A stretch of DNA of 64,000 bases, taken from assembly GCF_013426735.1 (NCBI RefSeq), contig NZ_AP023272.1, forward strand, positions 389,501 to 453,500, read 5' to 3'. Below, piece after piece: positions 29,201-40,000 of this stretch (positions are counted from its first letter, which is position 1; each line of letters starts with the position of its first letter). A program made the translations under genes and the position numbers. The DNA comes from Agrobacterium vitis (GTDB lineage Bacteria > Pseudomonadota > Alphaproteobacteria > Rhizobiales > Rhizobiaceae). The notes under the pieces are model-generated. The model searched no databases, was not told the DNA's origin, and saw only the letters and a program-made list of their open reading frames with translations.

Positions 29201-32200
29201 AGCCAGTCCGCCGAAACGGAAGACCGGTTGCTGGTGCCGGAAGAAACCGTGATCGAGCTGCGCCGCATCGCGCGCCGCACCTGGCGCTACTATGAGACCT
29301 TCGCCAATGCCGGTGAACACTTCCTGCCGCCGGACAATTTCCAGGAAACGCCGGAGCCGGTTGTCGCACGGCGGACCTCGCCGACCAATATCGGCGTCTA
29401 TCTTCTGTCGATTGTCTCGGCCCGTCACTTCGGCTGGCTCGGTTTCGAGCAGACCATTGAAAAACTGGAACAGACCATCGGCACCGTCGAGAAGATGGAC
29501 AAGTTCCGGGGCCATCTTTACAACTGGTACCATACCGATACGCTGAAATCGCTCGGCAACCGGTATATTTCGGCGGTCGATAGCGGCAATCTTGCTGGCC
29601 ATCTAATTGCGATTTCGTCTGCCTGCCGCCATTGGGCCGAAGCCCCGTCTGCCCATCTCCAGGGCAGCCTTGATGGCATCGGCGATGTCGGCGGCATCCT
29701 GATGGAAGCGCTGAAGGAACTGCCTGACGACCGCAAGACCGTGCGCCCGTTGCGCACCCGTCTCTACGAGCGGATCATCGGCTTCAACAATGCGCTGGCC
29801 TCGGTCAAGCGCGAGCATGAATTCGCCTCGATCCGGGTGATCAACCTCGCGGTTCTGGCGCGTGACATCCAGAAGCTGGCGGCCAATCTTCACCACGAGC
29901 TGCGCTCTGACAAGAGCACGGACCTGTTGCGTTGGAGTGAGGCACTGGTGGCGGTCTGCGAATCCCATATCGCCGATAGCGCCTTCGACCTGTCCAATAT
30001 CGAGCCGCTGCGCCAGCGTTTGGCCAGCCTGCGTGACCGCAGCCGCGACCTCGCGTTTTCCATGGATTTCGCCTTCCTGTTCCGCAAGGAACGGCGTCTG
30101 CTTTCCATCGGGTATCGTGTCGAAACCATGGAACTGGACGAGGCCTGCTACGACCTTCTGGCCTCCGAAGCTCGTCTGACCTCGCTGTTTGCCATTGCCA
30201 AGGGCGATCTGCCCACCGAACATTGGTACAAGCTGGGACGTCAGGTCGTGCCGATTGGCTCACGTGCCGCGCTGGTCTCCTGGTCCGGTTCGATGTTCGA
30301 ATATCTGATGCCACCGCTGGTCATGCAGGAACGGCAGGGCGGTATTCTGAACCAGACGAACAACCTGATCGTCAAGGAACAGATGAACCACGGCAAGCGC
30401 CTTAATATCCCCTGGGGTATTTCGGAAGCGGCCTTCAACGCCCGCGACCATGCGCTCGCCTACCAATATACCAATTTCGGCGTGCCCACTCTCGGCCTGA
30501 AACGTGGCCTTGGCCAGAACGCGGTCATCGCGCCCTATGCGTCGATTCTCGCCAGCCAGTATGATCCGAAGGCAGCGGCTGAAAACCTGAAAAAGCTGCG
30601 GGCGCTTGGCGCGCTTGGCGCCTATGGTTTCCATGACGCTGTCGATTTCACCCCGACCCGGGTGCCGAAGGGCAAGACCTGCGCGGTGGTCTACAATTAC
30701 TATGCCCACCATCACGGCATGTCGATTGCAGCGATTGCCAACGTCACCTTCAACGGCTTGTTGCGTGAACTCTTCCACGCCGATCCGGTGATCGAGGCAG
30801 CCGAACTGCTGTTGCAGGAAAAGGCACCGCGCGAAATCCCTGTGATGAGCGCCAAATACGAGCCGCAGACCCCCGGCAAGGGCCAGGCCGACCTGCTGCG
30901 TCCTGAAATTCGCACAATTACCGATCCGCTCTCCAAGGACCGCGAACTGGTACTGCTGTCGAATGGCCATTATTCGGTGATGCTGACGGCCACCGGCTCC
31001 GGCTTCTCCCGCTGGAATGGCCTCTCCGTTTCCCGCTGGAAGGCCGATCCGACCGAAGACCGCAACGGCACCTTCATCTTCCTGCGCGATACGGCGTCGG
31101 GCGAATGGTGGTCAACGACCGCTGCGCCGCGCCGTGCGGCTGAAGAAAAGACCCGCGTCGTTTTCAGCGATGACAAGGCCGAATTTACCAAGTCCGTCGG
31201 TGACATCACCTCGACTGTCGAATGCGTGGTTGCCACCGAACATGACGCCGAAGGCCGTCGTGTCACCCTGCTCAACACCGGCACCGAGGACCGCTTCATC
31301 GAAGTGACCTCCTATATGGAGCCGGTTCTGTCGAGCGACGACAACGACAACGCGCATCCGGTGTTCTCGCGGATGTTCGTGAAAACCGAGCTTGGCCGCA
31401 AGGGCGACGTGATCCGCATCGAGCGCAACAAGCGTTCGCCGAGCGATCCGGATATCTGCGTGGCGCATCTGGTCTCCGACACATCGGGACCGGGCCGCAA
31501 TACTGAATTCGAGACCGACCGCTACAAGTTCATCGGTCGGGGTCGCACCTTGGCCGAGGCGGCGGCCTTCGATCCGGATGCTGCTCTGTCTGGTTCGGAC
31601 GGGTTTACGCTCGATCCAATCGCCAGCTTCCGCCGCGTGCTGCGCGTTCCCGCTGGTAAGAAGGTCAGCGTGGTCTATTGGACCATTGCCGCCCCGAGCC
31701 GTCAGGAAGTCGATGTCGCCATTGAGCGTTATCGTCATCCCGATGCGTTCAACCACGAAATGCTGCATGCCTGGACCCGTACCCAGGTCGAGATGCGCCA
31801 TATCGGCATCACTTCGCAGCAGGCTGCCGCCTTCCAGCAGCTCGGTCGCTACCTGGTCTATCCCGACATGCATCTGCGGGCCGATCCGGAAACCGTGCGC
31901 GCTGGCCTTGCCTCGCAATCGGCGCTATGGCCAAACTCGATCTCCGGCGACTACCCGATCTTCGCGGTGCGCATCAATGACGAGATGGACACCGAAGTGG
32001 TCCGCGAAGCTTTGAGTGCCCAGGATTATCTGCAACGCCATGGCGTCGTGACCGATGTCGTGATCCTCAACGAGCGGGCAGCATCCTATGCGCAGGACAT
32101 GCAGCATGCTCTGGAACAGTTGGCTGAGGGCATGCGCACTAAGCAGGCCGAAGGCGGCCAGCAACATGTGTTTGCGGTGCGCCGCGACCTGATGGACGAC

Positions 32201-34771
32201 AGCGGCTGGAATGCCGTGCTCGCCGCCGCCCGCGTTGTGCTCCATGCCCGCAATGGCAAGATCACCGATCAGGTGACGCATGCCGCCGAGCTGTTTGCAG
32301 CACCGCGCGGTGTGGACGCCATTGATGCCGACTGGTATCCGCCGGTGCCGGTCATGGCTGGCCGTGCTGATCTTGTTGCTCCAATCATTGATGGCAGCGA
32401 TCTGGAGTTCTGGAACGGCTATGGCGGCTTTGCTGCCGATGGTGCCGAATATGTGGTGCGGCTTGGCCCCGGCCAATCGACGCCGCAGCCGTGGATCAAC
32501 GTGATCTCCAACGACAATTTCGGCTTCCATATTGCCGCCGAAGGCTCTGGCTTCACCTGGAGCCGCAATTCACGCGACTATCAGCTGACACCATGGTCGA
32601 ACGATGCTGTCACCAACCGTACCGGCGAGGCCTTCTATGTGGCCGATCTCGACAGCGGTGAGGTGGTCAGCCCGATCTCTGCTGCCAGCAACCGGCAGGA
32701 CGTCGTCTATGAGACCCGTCATGGCCTTGGCTATTCGGTGTTCTCCACTGAAGCTGCTGGACTTGCCGTCGAACTGACGGTCACAGTCGATCAGGTCGAG
32801 CCGGTCCGCTTTACCCGGCTTACGATCCGCAATACCGGCGATAGCGCTCGTCGTCTGCGCAGCTACGGTTATGTCGAATGGATTCTCGGCAATAATCCGC
32901 AGAAGACGGCGGCCTTTGTGCTGCCGTCCCATGATATGGAAACCGGGGCGCTGATGGCGACCAACCCCTATAGCATCGACTATTCGGGTCGCTTCGCCTT
33001 CCTGACCGCCGTGGAAACGGCGTCGGGCTTTGCGTCCAGCCGCCGCGAATTCATCGGTCGGCATGGTGATATCAAGATGCCGCAGGCCGTGGCCAAAGGC
33101 TCGCCTCTCTCCGGCTCCATCGATCCGGAAGGCGATCCCTGTGCGGCACTGGCCTTCGACATCACCTTGCAGCCGGGCGAAGAAGCGTCAATCACCTTCC
33201 TCTTGGGCGATTCTGAAAGCATCGAACAGGCGCGAAGCGTCATTGCGGCTGCCAAAGCCAAGGGCTTTGATGGCGCACTGGCCGAGGCCAAGTCCTTCTG
33301 GGGTGATTTCACCGGTCATATCAAGGTGAAGACCGGCGACAAGGCCTTCGACCATATGGTCAATCACTGGCTGCCCTATCAGACGCTGGCCTGCCGCATC
33401 AAGGCACGTGCCGGTTTCTATCAGGCATCGGGGGCCTATGGTTTCCGCGACCAGTTGCAGGATAGCCTGGCCTTTCTGCTCTACCGGCCAGAGTTGGCCC
33501 GCGACCAGATCCTCAACGCTGCTTCACGGCAGTTCAAAGAAGGTGACGTGCAGCATTGGTGGTTGCCGCAAAACGGTGCCGGCATTCGCAGCACGATTTC
33601 CGATGACGTGGTCTGGCTGGCCTATGCCGTCCATTCCTATGTCACGGCGACCGGCGACAAGGCGATCCTGGATACAGACGTCAGCTTCCTCGATGGTCCG
33701 ACGCTGGCCCTTGGTCGCCACGACGCCTTCTTCAAGCCGGAAATTTCCGCTGAGAAGGCACCGCTCTACGAACACGCGGCCCGGGCGCTCGATCTCGCCA
33801 TCACCCGTACCGGCACCAACGGCCTGCCGCTGATCCTTGGCGGCGACTGGAACGACGGCATGAACCGGGTCGGTGTTGCCGGACGCGGCGAAAGCGTCTG
33901 GCTTGGCTGGTTCCTTGCCAATGCGTTGACGGTGTTCACGCCCTTTGCCGAGGAGCGCAAGGACAGCGCCCGCGTCAAGGCCTGGGCGAAATACCTGAAG
34001 AGCCTGAAGGCTGCGCTGGAAAAAGCCGGTTGGGATGGCGATCACTACCGCCGTGGCTATTTCGATGATGGCGATCCGTTGGGTTCCGATCAGTCGGACG
34101 AATGCCGGATCGATGCCATCGCCCAGTCCTGGTCGGTTCTGTCTGGCTTTGCCGAGCCGGAGCGTCAGCAGCAGGCTATGAACTCTGTGGTCGGACGGCT
34201 GATCGATGACGAAGTGGGGATCGTTCGCCTCTTCACCCCACCGTTCGAAAAGAGCCGTCTGGACCCGGGCTATATCAAGTCCTATCCGCCGGGCGTGCGC
34301 GAAAACGGCGGTCAATATACCCATGCGGCAATCTGGACGGGTCTGGCTCTGTCCAAGCTTGGTCGCAATGACGAGGCCTGGAAAGTGTTCTCGATGCTGA
34401 ACCCGGTTCATCATGCCGAGACCACGGATGAAGCCGATCGTTACCGGGTCGAGCCCTATGTCGTGGCTGCCGATGTCTATGGCGGCCCCGGCTATGAAGG
34501 ACGCGGCGGCTGGACCTGGTATACCGGCTCGGCTGGTTGGCTCTACCGCTTCGCGCTGGAAGGCTTCCTCGGCATTCACCGCCAGGGTGAGGGCATCAGC
34601 CTGAAGCCTGCCCTGCCCTCCAGCCTCTCCTCCTATGAGGCAGAGGTCAGCATCGGCGGCAAGGCCGTGGCCATCACCGCTAGCCGCAAGGCTGATGGTT
34701 CTGGTTACGAGGTGACGGCCAATGGCGCAGCGGTGACTGAAAAGGACGGGGCTTTCGCCATTAGCTTGTAG
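26270..34771 (+). CDS. ndvB: cyclic beta-1,2-glucan synthase NdvB/ChvB
   Basis: NdvB is a giant inner-membrane enzyme that initiates, elongates, trims and cyclises beta-1,2-glucan from UDP-glucose; NdvA exports the product. The 2833-residue protein has an N-terminal region, membrane helices at about residues 405-450, a GT84 glycosyltransferase domain with TLDADTR near 623 and QHRWARGDWQ near 771, further helices to about 1000, a long central glucan-binding region, and a C-terminal GH94-type phosphorylase module with ILGGDWNDGMNRVG near 2523. Start MSPSMTPSTAPRDT is chosen by similarity; no Shine-Dalgarno is obvious, and a GTG at 26213 would add 19 residues. Confidence 0.96.
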   Translation: MSPSMTPSTAPRDTETRNIDHNDSIRATYLTIDELQEKSRALATSVMSTLPGFFDFDFFARHKENEREILRVYRTTAADVEAGATITPAAEWLLDNHYIIEEAIQEVRRDFPKKFYRQLPTVKVGDRIIPRVMALAWLYVAHTHSTVTRESMTALAEGYQSEHSLEIGELWALPSMVRFVLVENLRRISTRVEKSRQMRRKANEAADEIVRLNDEAACREYLKQLESLADDNTFATQFLYRLRNGSQTSAVAVSWLEQRLEANGRTTEEAMAAEHNRLSSGNVSMGSIIKGLRTIDDTEWSVWVEEVSHVDKILRSHSDYEALDFGSRNSYRNTIEKLARRSDKSELEIAQIAIDLSKAAASTGDLSDAPSNVGSVLVGAQKEALERAVDYRVPAHIAVTRSFKRLHWLAIALPVLALTALALALVAWYLSYAGLSVPLIAILVVLFALPASEGATGLFNTLSTFVLKPARLVGYEFKEGIPDDARTLVAVPCMISKRDHVDELVRNLEVHYLTNPRGEVYFSLLSDWPDAKVEETETDLEVLEYAKREMAVLNARYNEDGKTRFYFLHRRRLFNPQEDCWMGWERKRGKLHELNMLLRGDKDTSYLPGANTVPDGVQYVMTLDADTRLMRDAVTKMVGKMYHPINRPVHDPETGRVVSGYGILQPRVTPSLTTGKDASVFQRVFSINRGLDPYVFTVSDVYQDITGEGSFTGKGLYHVDAFERAIKGQIDENTVLSHDLLEGSFARCALVTDVELVEDFPTRYEVEISRQHRWARGDWQLLPYILDPKRGITSLGRWKMVDNLRRSLTPIAWFAASVIGWFAMSPIDTLIWQLLLIFSLFVAPTISLINALVPRQTDIVPSAHFQSLWADLRGANAQVALRIVFIADMACMMADAIVRSMYRLLVSRKLLLEWRTAASIQSVAQGSIPTYYRTMRYAPTLALVAFGLSAYEAGYGALIGLPFTLMWVLSPLVAWYVSQSAETEDRLLVPEETVIELRRIARRTWRYYETFANAGEHFLPPDNFQETPEPVVARRTSPTNIGVYLLSIVSARHFGWLGFEQTIEKLEQTIGTVEKMDKFRGHLYNWYHTDTLKSLGNRYISAVDSGNLAGHLIAISSACRHWAEAPSAHLQGSLDGIGDVGGILMEALKELPDDRKTVRPLRTRLYERIIGFNNALASVKREHEFASIRVINLAVLARDIQKLAANLHHELRSDKSTDLLRWSEALVAVCESHIADSAFDLSNIEPLRQRLASLRDRSRDLAFSMDFAFLFRKERRLLSIGYRVETMELDEACYDLLASEARLTSLFAIAKGDLPTEHWYKLGRQVVPIGSRAALVSWSGSMFEYLMPPLVMQERQGGILNQTNNLIVKEQMNHGKRLNIPWGISEAAFNARDHALAYQYTNFGVPTLGLKRGLGQNAVIAPYASILASQYDPKAAAENLKKLRALGALGAYGFHDAVDFTPTRVPKGKTCAVVYNYYAHHHGMSIAAIANVTFNGLLRELFHADPVIEAAELLLQEKAPREIPVMSAKYEPQTPGKGQADLLRPEIRTITDPLSKDRELVLLSNGHYSVMLTATGSGFSRWNGLSVSRWKADPTEDRNGTFIFLRDTASGEWWSTTAAPRRAAEEKTRVVFSDDKAEFTKSVGDITSTVECVVATEHDAEGRRVTLLNTGTEDRFIEVTSYMEPVLSSDDNDNAHPVFSRMFVKTELGRKGDVIRIERNKRSPSDPDICVAHLVSDTSGPGRNTEFETDRYKFIGRGRTLAEAAAFDPDAALSGSDGFTLDPIASFRRVLRVPAGKKVSVVYWTIAAPSRQEVDVAIERYRHPDAFNHEMLHAWTRTQVEMRHIGITSQQAAAFQQLGRYLVYPDMHLRADPETVRAGLASQSALWPNSISGDYPIFAVRINDEMDTEVVREALSAQDYLQRHGVVTDVVILNERAASYAQDMQHALEQLAEGMRTKQAEGGQQHVFAVRRDLMDDSGWNAVLAAARVVLHARNGKITDQVTHAAELFAAPRGVDAIDADWYPPVPVMAGRADLVAPIIDGSDLEFWNGYGGFAADGAEYVVRLGPGQSTPQPWINVISNDNFGFHIAAEGSGFTWSRNSRDYQLTPWSNDAVTNRTGEAFYVADLDSGEVVSPISAASNRQDVVYETRHGLGYSVFSTEAAGLAVELTVTVDQVEPVRFTRLTIRNTGDSARRLRSYGYVEWILGNNPQKTAAFVLPSHDMETGALMATNPYSIDYSGRFAFLTAVETASGFASSRREFIGRHGDIKMPQAVAKGSPLSGSIDPEGDPCAALAFDITLQPGEEASITFLLGDSESIEQARSVIAAAKAKGFDGALAEAKSFWGDFTGHIKVKTGDKAFDHMVNHWLPYQTLACRIKARAGFYQASGAYGFRDQLQDSLAFLLYRPELARDQILNAASRQFKEGDVQHWWLPQNGAGIRSTISDDVVWLAYAVHSYVTATGDKAILDTDVSFLDGPTLALGRHDAFFKPEISAEKAPLYEHAARALDLAITRTGTNGLPLILGGDWNDGMNRVGVAGRGESVWLGWFLANALTVFTPFAEERKDSARVKAWAKYLKSLKAALEKAGWDGDHYRRGYFDDGDPLGSDQSDECRIDAIAQSWSVLSGFAEPERQQQAMNSVVGRLIDDEVGIVRLFTPPFEKSRLDPGYIKSYPPGVRENGGQYTHAAIWTGLALSKLGRNDEAWKVFSMLNPVHHAETTDEADRYRVEPYVVAADVYGGPGYEGRGGWTWYTGSAGWLYRFALEGFLGIHRQGEGISLKPALPSSLSSYEAEVSIGGKAVAITASRKADGSGYEVTANGAAVTEKDGAFAISL

Positions 34772-34880
34772 TGATTAGGTAACCTGACACGAAAAAGCGG
34801 CTGGGAGTTCTCCTTCCGGCCGCTGATACAAGTATTCATGGTTCTTCTCAATGACGGCAAACGCGAGCTGCTGAGAGAAA

Positions 34881-35507
34881 TTATGGGCGGCTTGTAAGGA
34901 GCTTTATTCCTGCCACGGTGAAGAAGACGCCCAAAGCTGTGTCAATCCAACGACGTGCTCTGTCGTATAATGCCACAACGCGCTTGGTGGAGAAGGCGAC
35001 AGCATATACAGTATGCCCGACAACCGATAGAATCGTGGTTCCAATCACAATAATGAGCGCTGTGGATGTGGGTGCGGAATCCGCAAGACCAAGCGACATG
35101 ATTGCAATCCACGTCAGGGCAGCTTTAGGGTTGGTCAGCTGAATAGCCAAGCCGCGCAAAAAGAATACATACAGGTTCCCTGCGGCTAGGACGGAGGCGT
35201 CTAAGTTTGGCTTTGCGGACGCCGCCGAGCGAAAAGCTTTGAAGGCAAGCCAGAGAAGATACAAACCGCCAGCGATCTTGATGACCGTTAGCACAGATGC
35301 ATAAGCGCTGATCAGCGCCGTCAGCCCAATCGCTGTCATAGACGCCCACAGTAGAGATCCGGCTGAAATACCGAGGGCTAAGGCAATGCCTGCTTTACGG
35401 TTTACGGCCATTGAGGTGCCGATGACCGATAAAATATTGGGGCCGGGACTGAACATTCCGAGCGCAAAGGCCCCGAAAGCAAGTCCAATTTCAGGTAAAT
35501 GCTCCAT
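34881..35507 (-). CDS. LysE/RhtB-family amino-acid exporter
   Basis: RhtB/LysE proteins export amino acids or their derivatives across the inner membrane. The 208-residue product has about six hydrophobic helices and the N-terminal signature FALGMFSPGPNILSVIGTSM. A second hallmark is LQLTNPKA-like sequence, here LAIQLTNPKAALTW at about residue 125. GGAGG lies about ten bases before the ATG. It follows the MFS gene by about 20 bases on the same strand, so the two are probably one operon. The substrate cannot be told from sequence. Confidence 0.9.
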   Translation of the reverse strand: MEHLPEIGLAFGAFALGMFSPGPNILSVIGTSMAVNRKAGIALALGISAGSLLWASMTAIGLTALISAYASVLTVIKIAGGLYLLWLAFKAFRSAASAKPNLDASVLAAGNLYVFFLRGLAIQLTNPKAALTWIAIMSLGLADSAPTSTALIIVIGTTILSVVGHTVYAVAFSTKRVVALYDRARRWIDTALGVFFTVAGIKLLTSRP

Positions 35508-35527
35508 ATTCTCTATCCTCCATCTCG

Positions 35528-36904
35528 TCAGTTCTTCCTGTCGGCAGGATAAGGTGTCGCCAGCAGCAGGACCAGTCCAACGCCGAGAAAGATGACCAAG
35601 CTCGCCATGCCAGCCCGTGATGAGCCAGTGGCGGTGGTGATCAGGGAAAATGATAGAGTTGCCATGAAGCTGGTGGCGCGGCCTGACAGCGCGTAGATGC
35701 CGAAATAGCGGCCTGCTTCCTCAGGGGCGATGCTGCGGGCGAGGTAGGAGCGGGACGAGGCCTGAACCGGCCCGAAGGCAAGGCCGATCAGGATGCCGTA
35801 GAGGATATAGACTTTTTCCGCTGCCGTGCCGAACAGGCTGCCGGTACTATCAGGCGAAAGCGGTATCAGGCCGAAGGCGGTGAAGCTGGGGCCGGTGGAA
35901 ATAATGCCGAATGTGGCCGTCAAAAGCAGGATAATGCTGATGATCACCATGGTTTTCGAGCCAAGCGCCGCATCCAACCGGCTGGCAAGGGTGCAGCCGA
36001 AAATGGCAACGAAATTGAGAATAATCCCGTAAATGCCGATTTCCATCGTTGACCAGCCGAACATGCCAGCGGCAAACACCCCACCGAGGATCAGCAGGCC
36101 GTTGACACCGTCCTGGTAGATCATCCGGGCAATGAGGAACCTCAAAATGCCAGCCCGGTGCCGCACCTCGCGGAGCGTCGCCTTGAGGTCGGCAAGCCCG
36201 GCTTTCACCGCCTTGCCAAACGGATCGCCCTTCTGCTGGTCGGGTGTGAAGAAGAACATCGGCAGGATGAACAGCAGATACCAGAGCGCCGAGACCGGCC
36301 CGGTGACGCGGGCATCCTCGCCCGTTGCGGCGTCTAGACCAAACAGCGGCGTGCTGCCCAAAATGGTCTTGCCGCTTTCAGGGTTGGCGGCAACAAACAG
36401 CACGACGGCAATCAGCACGATCATGCCGCCGAGATAGCCGAGCCCCCAGGCCATATTGGAAATGCGTCCGACATCCTTGGCGCTCACCAGCCGTGGCATC
36501 ATCGAATCGTTGAAGACGATGGAGAATTCGGCGGCTATCGAGGCAAGGCTGAACAGCACCAGCGGAAAGATCACCGGTGAGCCGGGAACAGCTTCCCACA
36601 GCAGCAGAAGACAGGTGATCTTGATGACAGCAAAAAAGGCGATCCAGGGCTTGCGTGAACCGCTGCGGTCGGCAATGGCTCCTAGAACCGGGGAGAGCAG
36701 GGCAATCACCACAGAGGCGACGGTGGCGGCATTGCTCCAGGCGGCTTGTGCGCTGACGGGATCGCTGGTGAAGCGAGAGACGAAATAGGGACCGAAAATA
36801 AAGGTCGTGACCACGGTGAAGAAGGGCTGGGCGGCCCAGTCGAACAGCATCCAGCCCCATATGCCGGATCTGCTGGTCTGCCTTGTCTGTGCATCTGATT
36901 GCAT
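35528..36904 (-). CDS. Atg22/UMF1-like MFS transporter
   Basis: The 458-residue protein resembles the Atg22/UMF1 branch of the major facilitator superfamily, with the N-terminal FDWAAQPFFTVVTTFIFGPYF signature and about twelve hydrophobic helices. GAIADRSGSRKPWIAFF is the conserved loop after helix 2. Fungal members export amino acids from vacuoles; bacterial substrates are unknown. An ATG at 36949 would add 15 residues, but a strong 11-base-pair hairpin lies between the two starts and neither has a clear Shine-Dalgarno. It is the first gene of a likely pair with the LysE exporter. Confidence 0.82.
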   Translation of the reverse strand: MQSDAQTRQTSRSGIWGWMLFDWAAQPFFTVVTTFIFGPYFVSRFTSDPVSAQAAWSNAATVASVVIALLSPVLGAIADRSGSRKPWIAFFAVIKITCLLLLWEAVPGSPVIFPLVLFSLASIAAEFSIVFNDSMMPRLVSAKDVGRISNMAWGLGYLGGMIVLIAVVLFVAANPESGKTILGSTPLFGLDAATGEDARVTGPVSALWYLLFILPMFFFTPDQQKGDPFGKAVKAGLADLKATLREVRHRAGILRFLIARMIYQDGVNGLLILGGVFAAGMFGWSTMEIGIYGIILNFVAIFGCTLASRLDAALGSKTMVIISIILLLTATFGIISTGPSFTAFGLIPLSPDSTGSLFGTAAEKVYILYGILIGLAFGPVQASSRSYLARSIAPEEAGRYFGIYALSGRATSFMATLSFSLITTATGSSRAGMASLVIFLGVGLVLLLATPYPADRKN

Positions 36905-36914
36905 TGTCGTGCCT

Positions 36915-36941
36915 GTCGCCGCCGATGATCTCGGCGGCGAC
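36915..36941. repeat. GC hairpin at the MFS gene start
   Basis: GTCGCCGCCGA (36915-36925) and TCGGCGGCGAC (36931-36941) form a perfect 11-base-pair stem with loop TGATC. It ends ten bases before the preferred start codon. Confidence 0.7.
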
Positions 36942-37006
36942 ACTGGCATTATCTCATGACAGCTTCAATGGGGCTGGAAACCGGCCTCATTAAAGCAACG
37001 AGCCTT

Positions 37007-40000
37007 TCACGCAGCCCCTTGAGCGATGTCCGTCAGCAGGCTGGCGGCAACGGTCAAGCGCGACAAGCTCGGATCGCCTTCCGTGAGCGCGATCAACTCG
37101 CTGCCCAACCTGTTGATCCGTAGTGCATCCGCAGACCGCCAGGCGGCAACCGGATCGCGGCTGTCCCCGTGCTGGGTCAGCGCCTGGACGACAATATTGC
37201 GTCGTGCTTTCAGCACCAGATCCAGGCTGCGCAGCCGGGCCAGGCTGTCGTAATGGTCGCTGGTCGGAATTTTTTCGACCGAGGACAGCAGCCTGCCAAT
37301 CCGGAAGATTTCGCTGACCTTGTAATAGCCTTCCGTTGCCTTTTGCAGGCTGGCATCGGCCCGAAGTGCGACGGAAATCACCTCCGGGGTAACCGTCAGG
37401 CTCCACAATTCGGCGAGGTCCTCGGCCAGATCCTCCGGCACGCCCGCAGCGGTCATGGCGCTGGCCTCCGCACCGATCTGCGCCGAGAAATCGGCCGGGG
37501 TGACCGAGCGGCTGAAGCCCTTGAAGGATTTGATCGCGCTTTTCAACTTGCGCACCACATCCGACAGGTCACCGGCGGCCAATCGTGTATCAATCGCCAG
37601 TTTGGTGAAGACGCGGTAGACCGTGGCGACCCGCTGGTAGAGATCGTTCTGCGCTTCGCCGGAAATTTCCCCGTCCAGCGCGTCGATCCGGTCCCAATAG
37701 GCCCGCAGATCCAGCCCATCGCGGGTCAGAAGGGCGGCTCTGGCAATATCCTCGACAGTACCGCCAGTCGCGTCGCTCATCCACGCCATGAAGCCTGGGC
37801 CGCCACGGTTGATGATGTGGTTGGCGAGCACAGTCGCAATGATTTCGCGATGCAGCCGATGCGTGGCAATGTCATCGGCGTAAGGCTTGCGCATTTTTTT
37901 CGGGAAGTAATTGCTGAGTATGCTGGCGCAATAGGGATCGTCCGGCAGGCTGGTTTCGACCAGATCGTCGAACAGCGAGATCTTGGCGTAGGACAGGAGT
38001 ACGCCGATTTCCGGTCGCGTCAGGGATTGACCGCCTGCATAGCGCTCGGCCAGCGCCGCATCATCCGGCAGGGTTTCCACCTTGCGGTTCAGTCGGCCCG
38101 AGGCCTCCAAGACGGTCATCAGCCGTGACAGTTCATCGCGATTGCCGCTGCCCTGGCGTGCCACCAGCGAAATCGCCAGGGATTGGAGGTAGTTGTTGCG
38201 CAATACCAGTTCGCCAACCTCCTCGGTCATCGAGGCCAGCAGTTTGTTGCGCGCCGGGAGATCGAGGCGACCGCTTGATACAGCCGTTGACAGGGCAATC
38301 TTGATATTGACCTCGACGTCGGAGGAATTGACGCCCGCCGAATTGTCGATGGCGTCAGAATTGCAGCGTCCGCCCTTCAGCGAAAAGGCGATGCGGCCCT
38401 TCTGGGTGACGCCGAGATTGGCACCTTCGCCGATCACCTTGGCGCCGACCTCGTCCGCCGTAATGCGGATCGGGTCGTTCGCACGATCGCCGACCTCGGC
38501 ATCGGTTTCCGACAGCGCCTTGATATAGGTGCCGATACCGCCGAACCACAGCAGATCGACCGGCGCCTTCAGGATTGCGGTCATGATTTCAAACGGTGTC
38601 GCCACTTTCTTGGCAAGGCCGATTGCCTCGGCGGCTTGCGGGGTCAAGGTGACGGACTTTTCCGTCCGTGAAATGATCATCCCGCCCTTGGATAGCAAGG
38701 TCTTATCGTAATCCTGCCAGCTGGAGCGGGCGAGCCCGAACATCCGCTTGCGTTGCTGGAAGGATTTTTCCATGTCCGGATCGGGGTCGATGAAAATATC
38801 CCGGTGGTCGAAGGCGCCGATCAGCCGGATCTTGCGTGACAGCAGCATGCCATTGCCGAACACATCGCCCGACATGTCACCAACGCCTGCGACCGTGAAG
38901 GGCGTCTTCTGGATATCGACGCCCATTTCGCGGAAATGCCGCTTGGCAGCTTCCCAGGCACCGCGAGCGGTGATGCCCATTTTCTTGTGGTCATAACCGG
39001 CGGAACCGCCCGACGCGAAAGCGTCGTCCAGCCAGAAGCCGGCCTCGCGGGCCAGACCGTTGGCCGTATCGGAAAAGGTTGCCGTGCCTTTATCGGCGGC
39101 GACGACGAAATAGGGATCGTCTCCATCCAGCCGCACCGTATCGGCGGGGGCGACGACTGCGCCGTCCTTGATATTGTCGGTGATCGACAGCAGCGTGCGG
39201 ATATAGGTCATATAGGCTTCCCGGCCCATCCGCAGGTAGTCTTCCCGGTTGGCGGGGCTTGGCAATTGCCGGGGAAAGAAGCCGCCCTTGGCGCCAACAG
39301 GCACAATTACCGCGTTCTTGACCTGCTGCGCCTTGACGAGGCCGAGCACTTCGGTGCGATAGTCCTGGGCGCGGTCCGACCAGCGCAGGCCGCCACGGGC
39401 AACCTTGCCGAAGCGCAGATGCACGCCCTCGACCTGCACCCCATAGACAAACATTTCCCGGAACGGGCGCGGTTGCGGCAGGCCGTCCAATTGCTGTGGA
39501 TCGAATTTGAAAGCCAGCATCGGCTTGACATTGCTGCTGCTGTTTTTCTGCGAAGAGAGGCTTTTCTGGAAATAATTGGTGCGCAGGGTCGAATCCACTG
39601 CGTTCTGGTAACGCCGCAGGATCCGGTCCTCATCCAGGCTCGGCACCGAGGCGAGCGCCGTCTCGATGCCGTCACGCAGTTCCGCCAGTTTGCGCGGACG
39701 CGATTTTTCAGAAAGCTTCGGATCGAAAGACTGGTGGAACAGGGTGAAGAGATCGGCGGTGATCTCAGGATATTTGTTCAGTGTTTCGGCAATATAGGTG
39801 AGGGAATAGACCAGGCCTGCCTGGCGCAGATAGGCCGCATAGGCGCGCAGCACCGCCACGTCGCCGACATGAAGGCCTGTGCTCAACACCAGCCGGTTGA
39901 AGGCGTCATTGTCAACCACGCCGTTGAAGACGGCGAGGAATGTCGCCTCCACACGGGCGCCGTGCCGGGCAATGTCGAAATCCTGGCCAGCGCGAACCGT

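Noticed and set aside
27248..29602. 784-codon open frame on the - strand inside ndvB
   Set aside because: It lies wholly antisense to a well-supported gene, has a His/Gln/Arg-rich composition typical of reverse frames in GC-rich DNA, and no recognisable domain.
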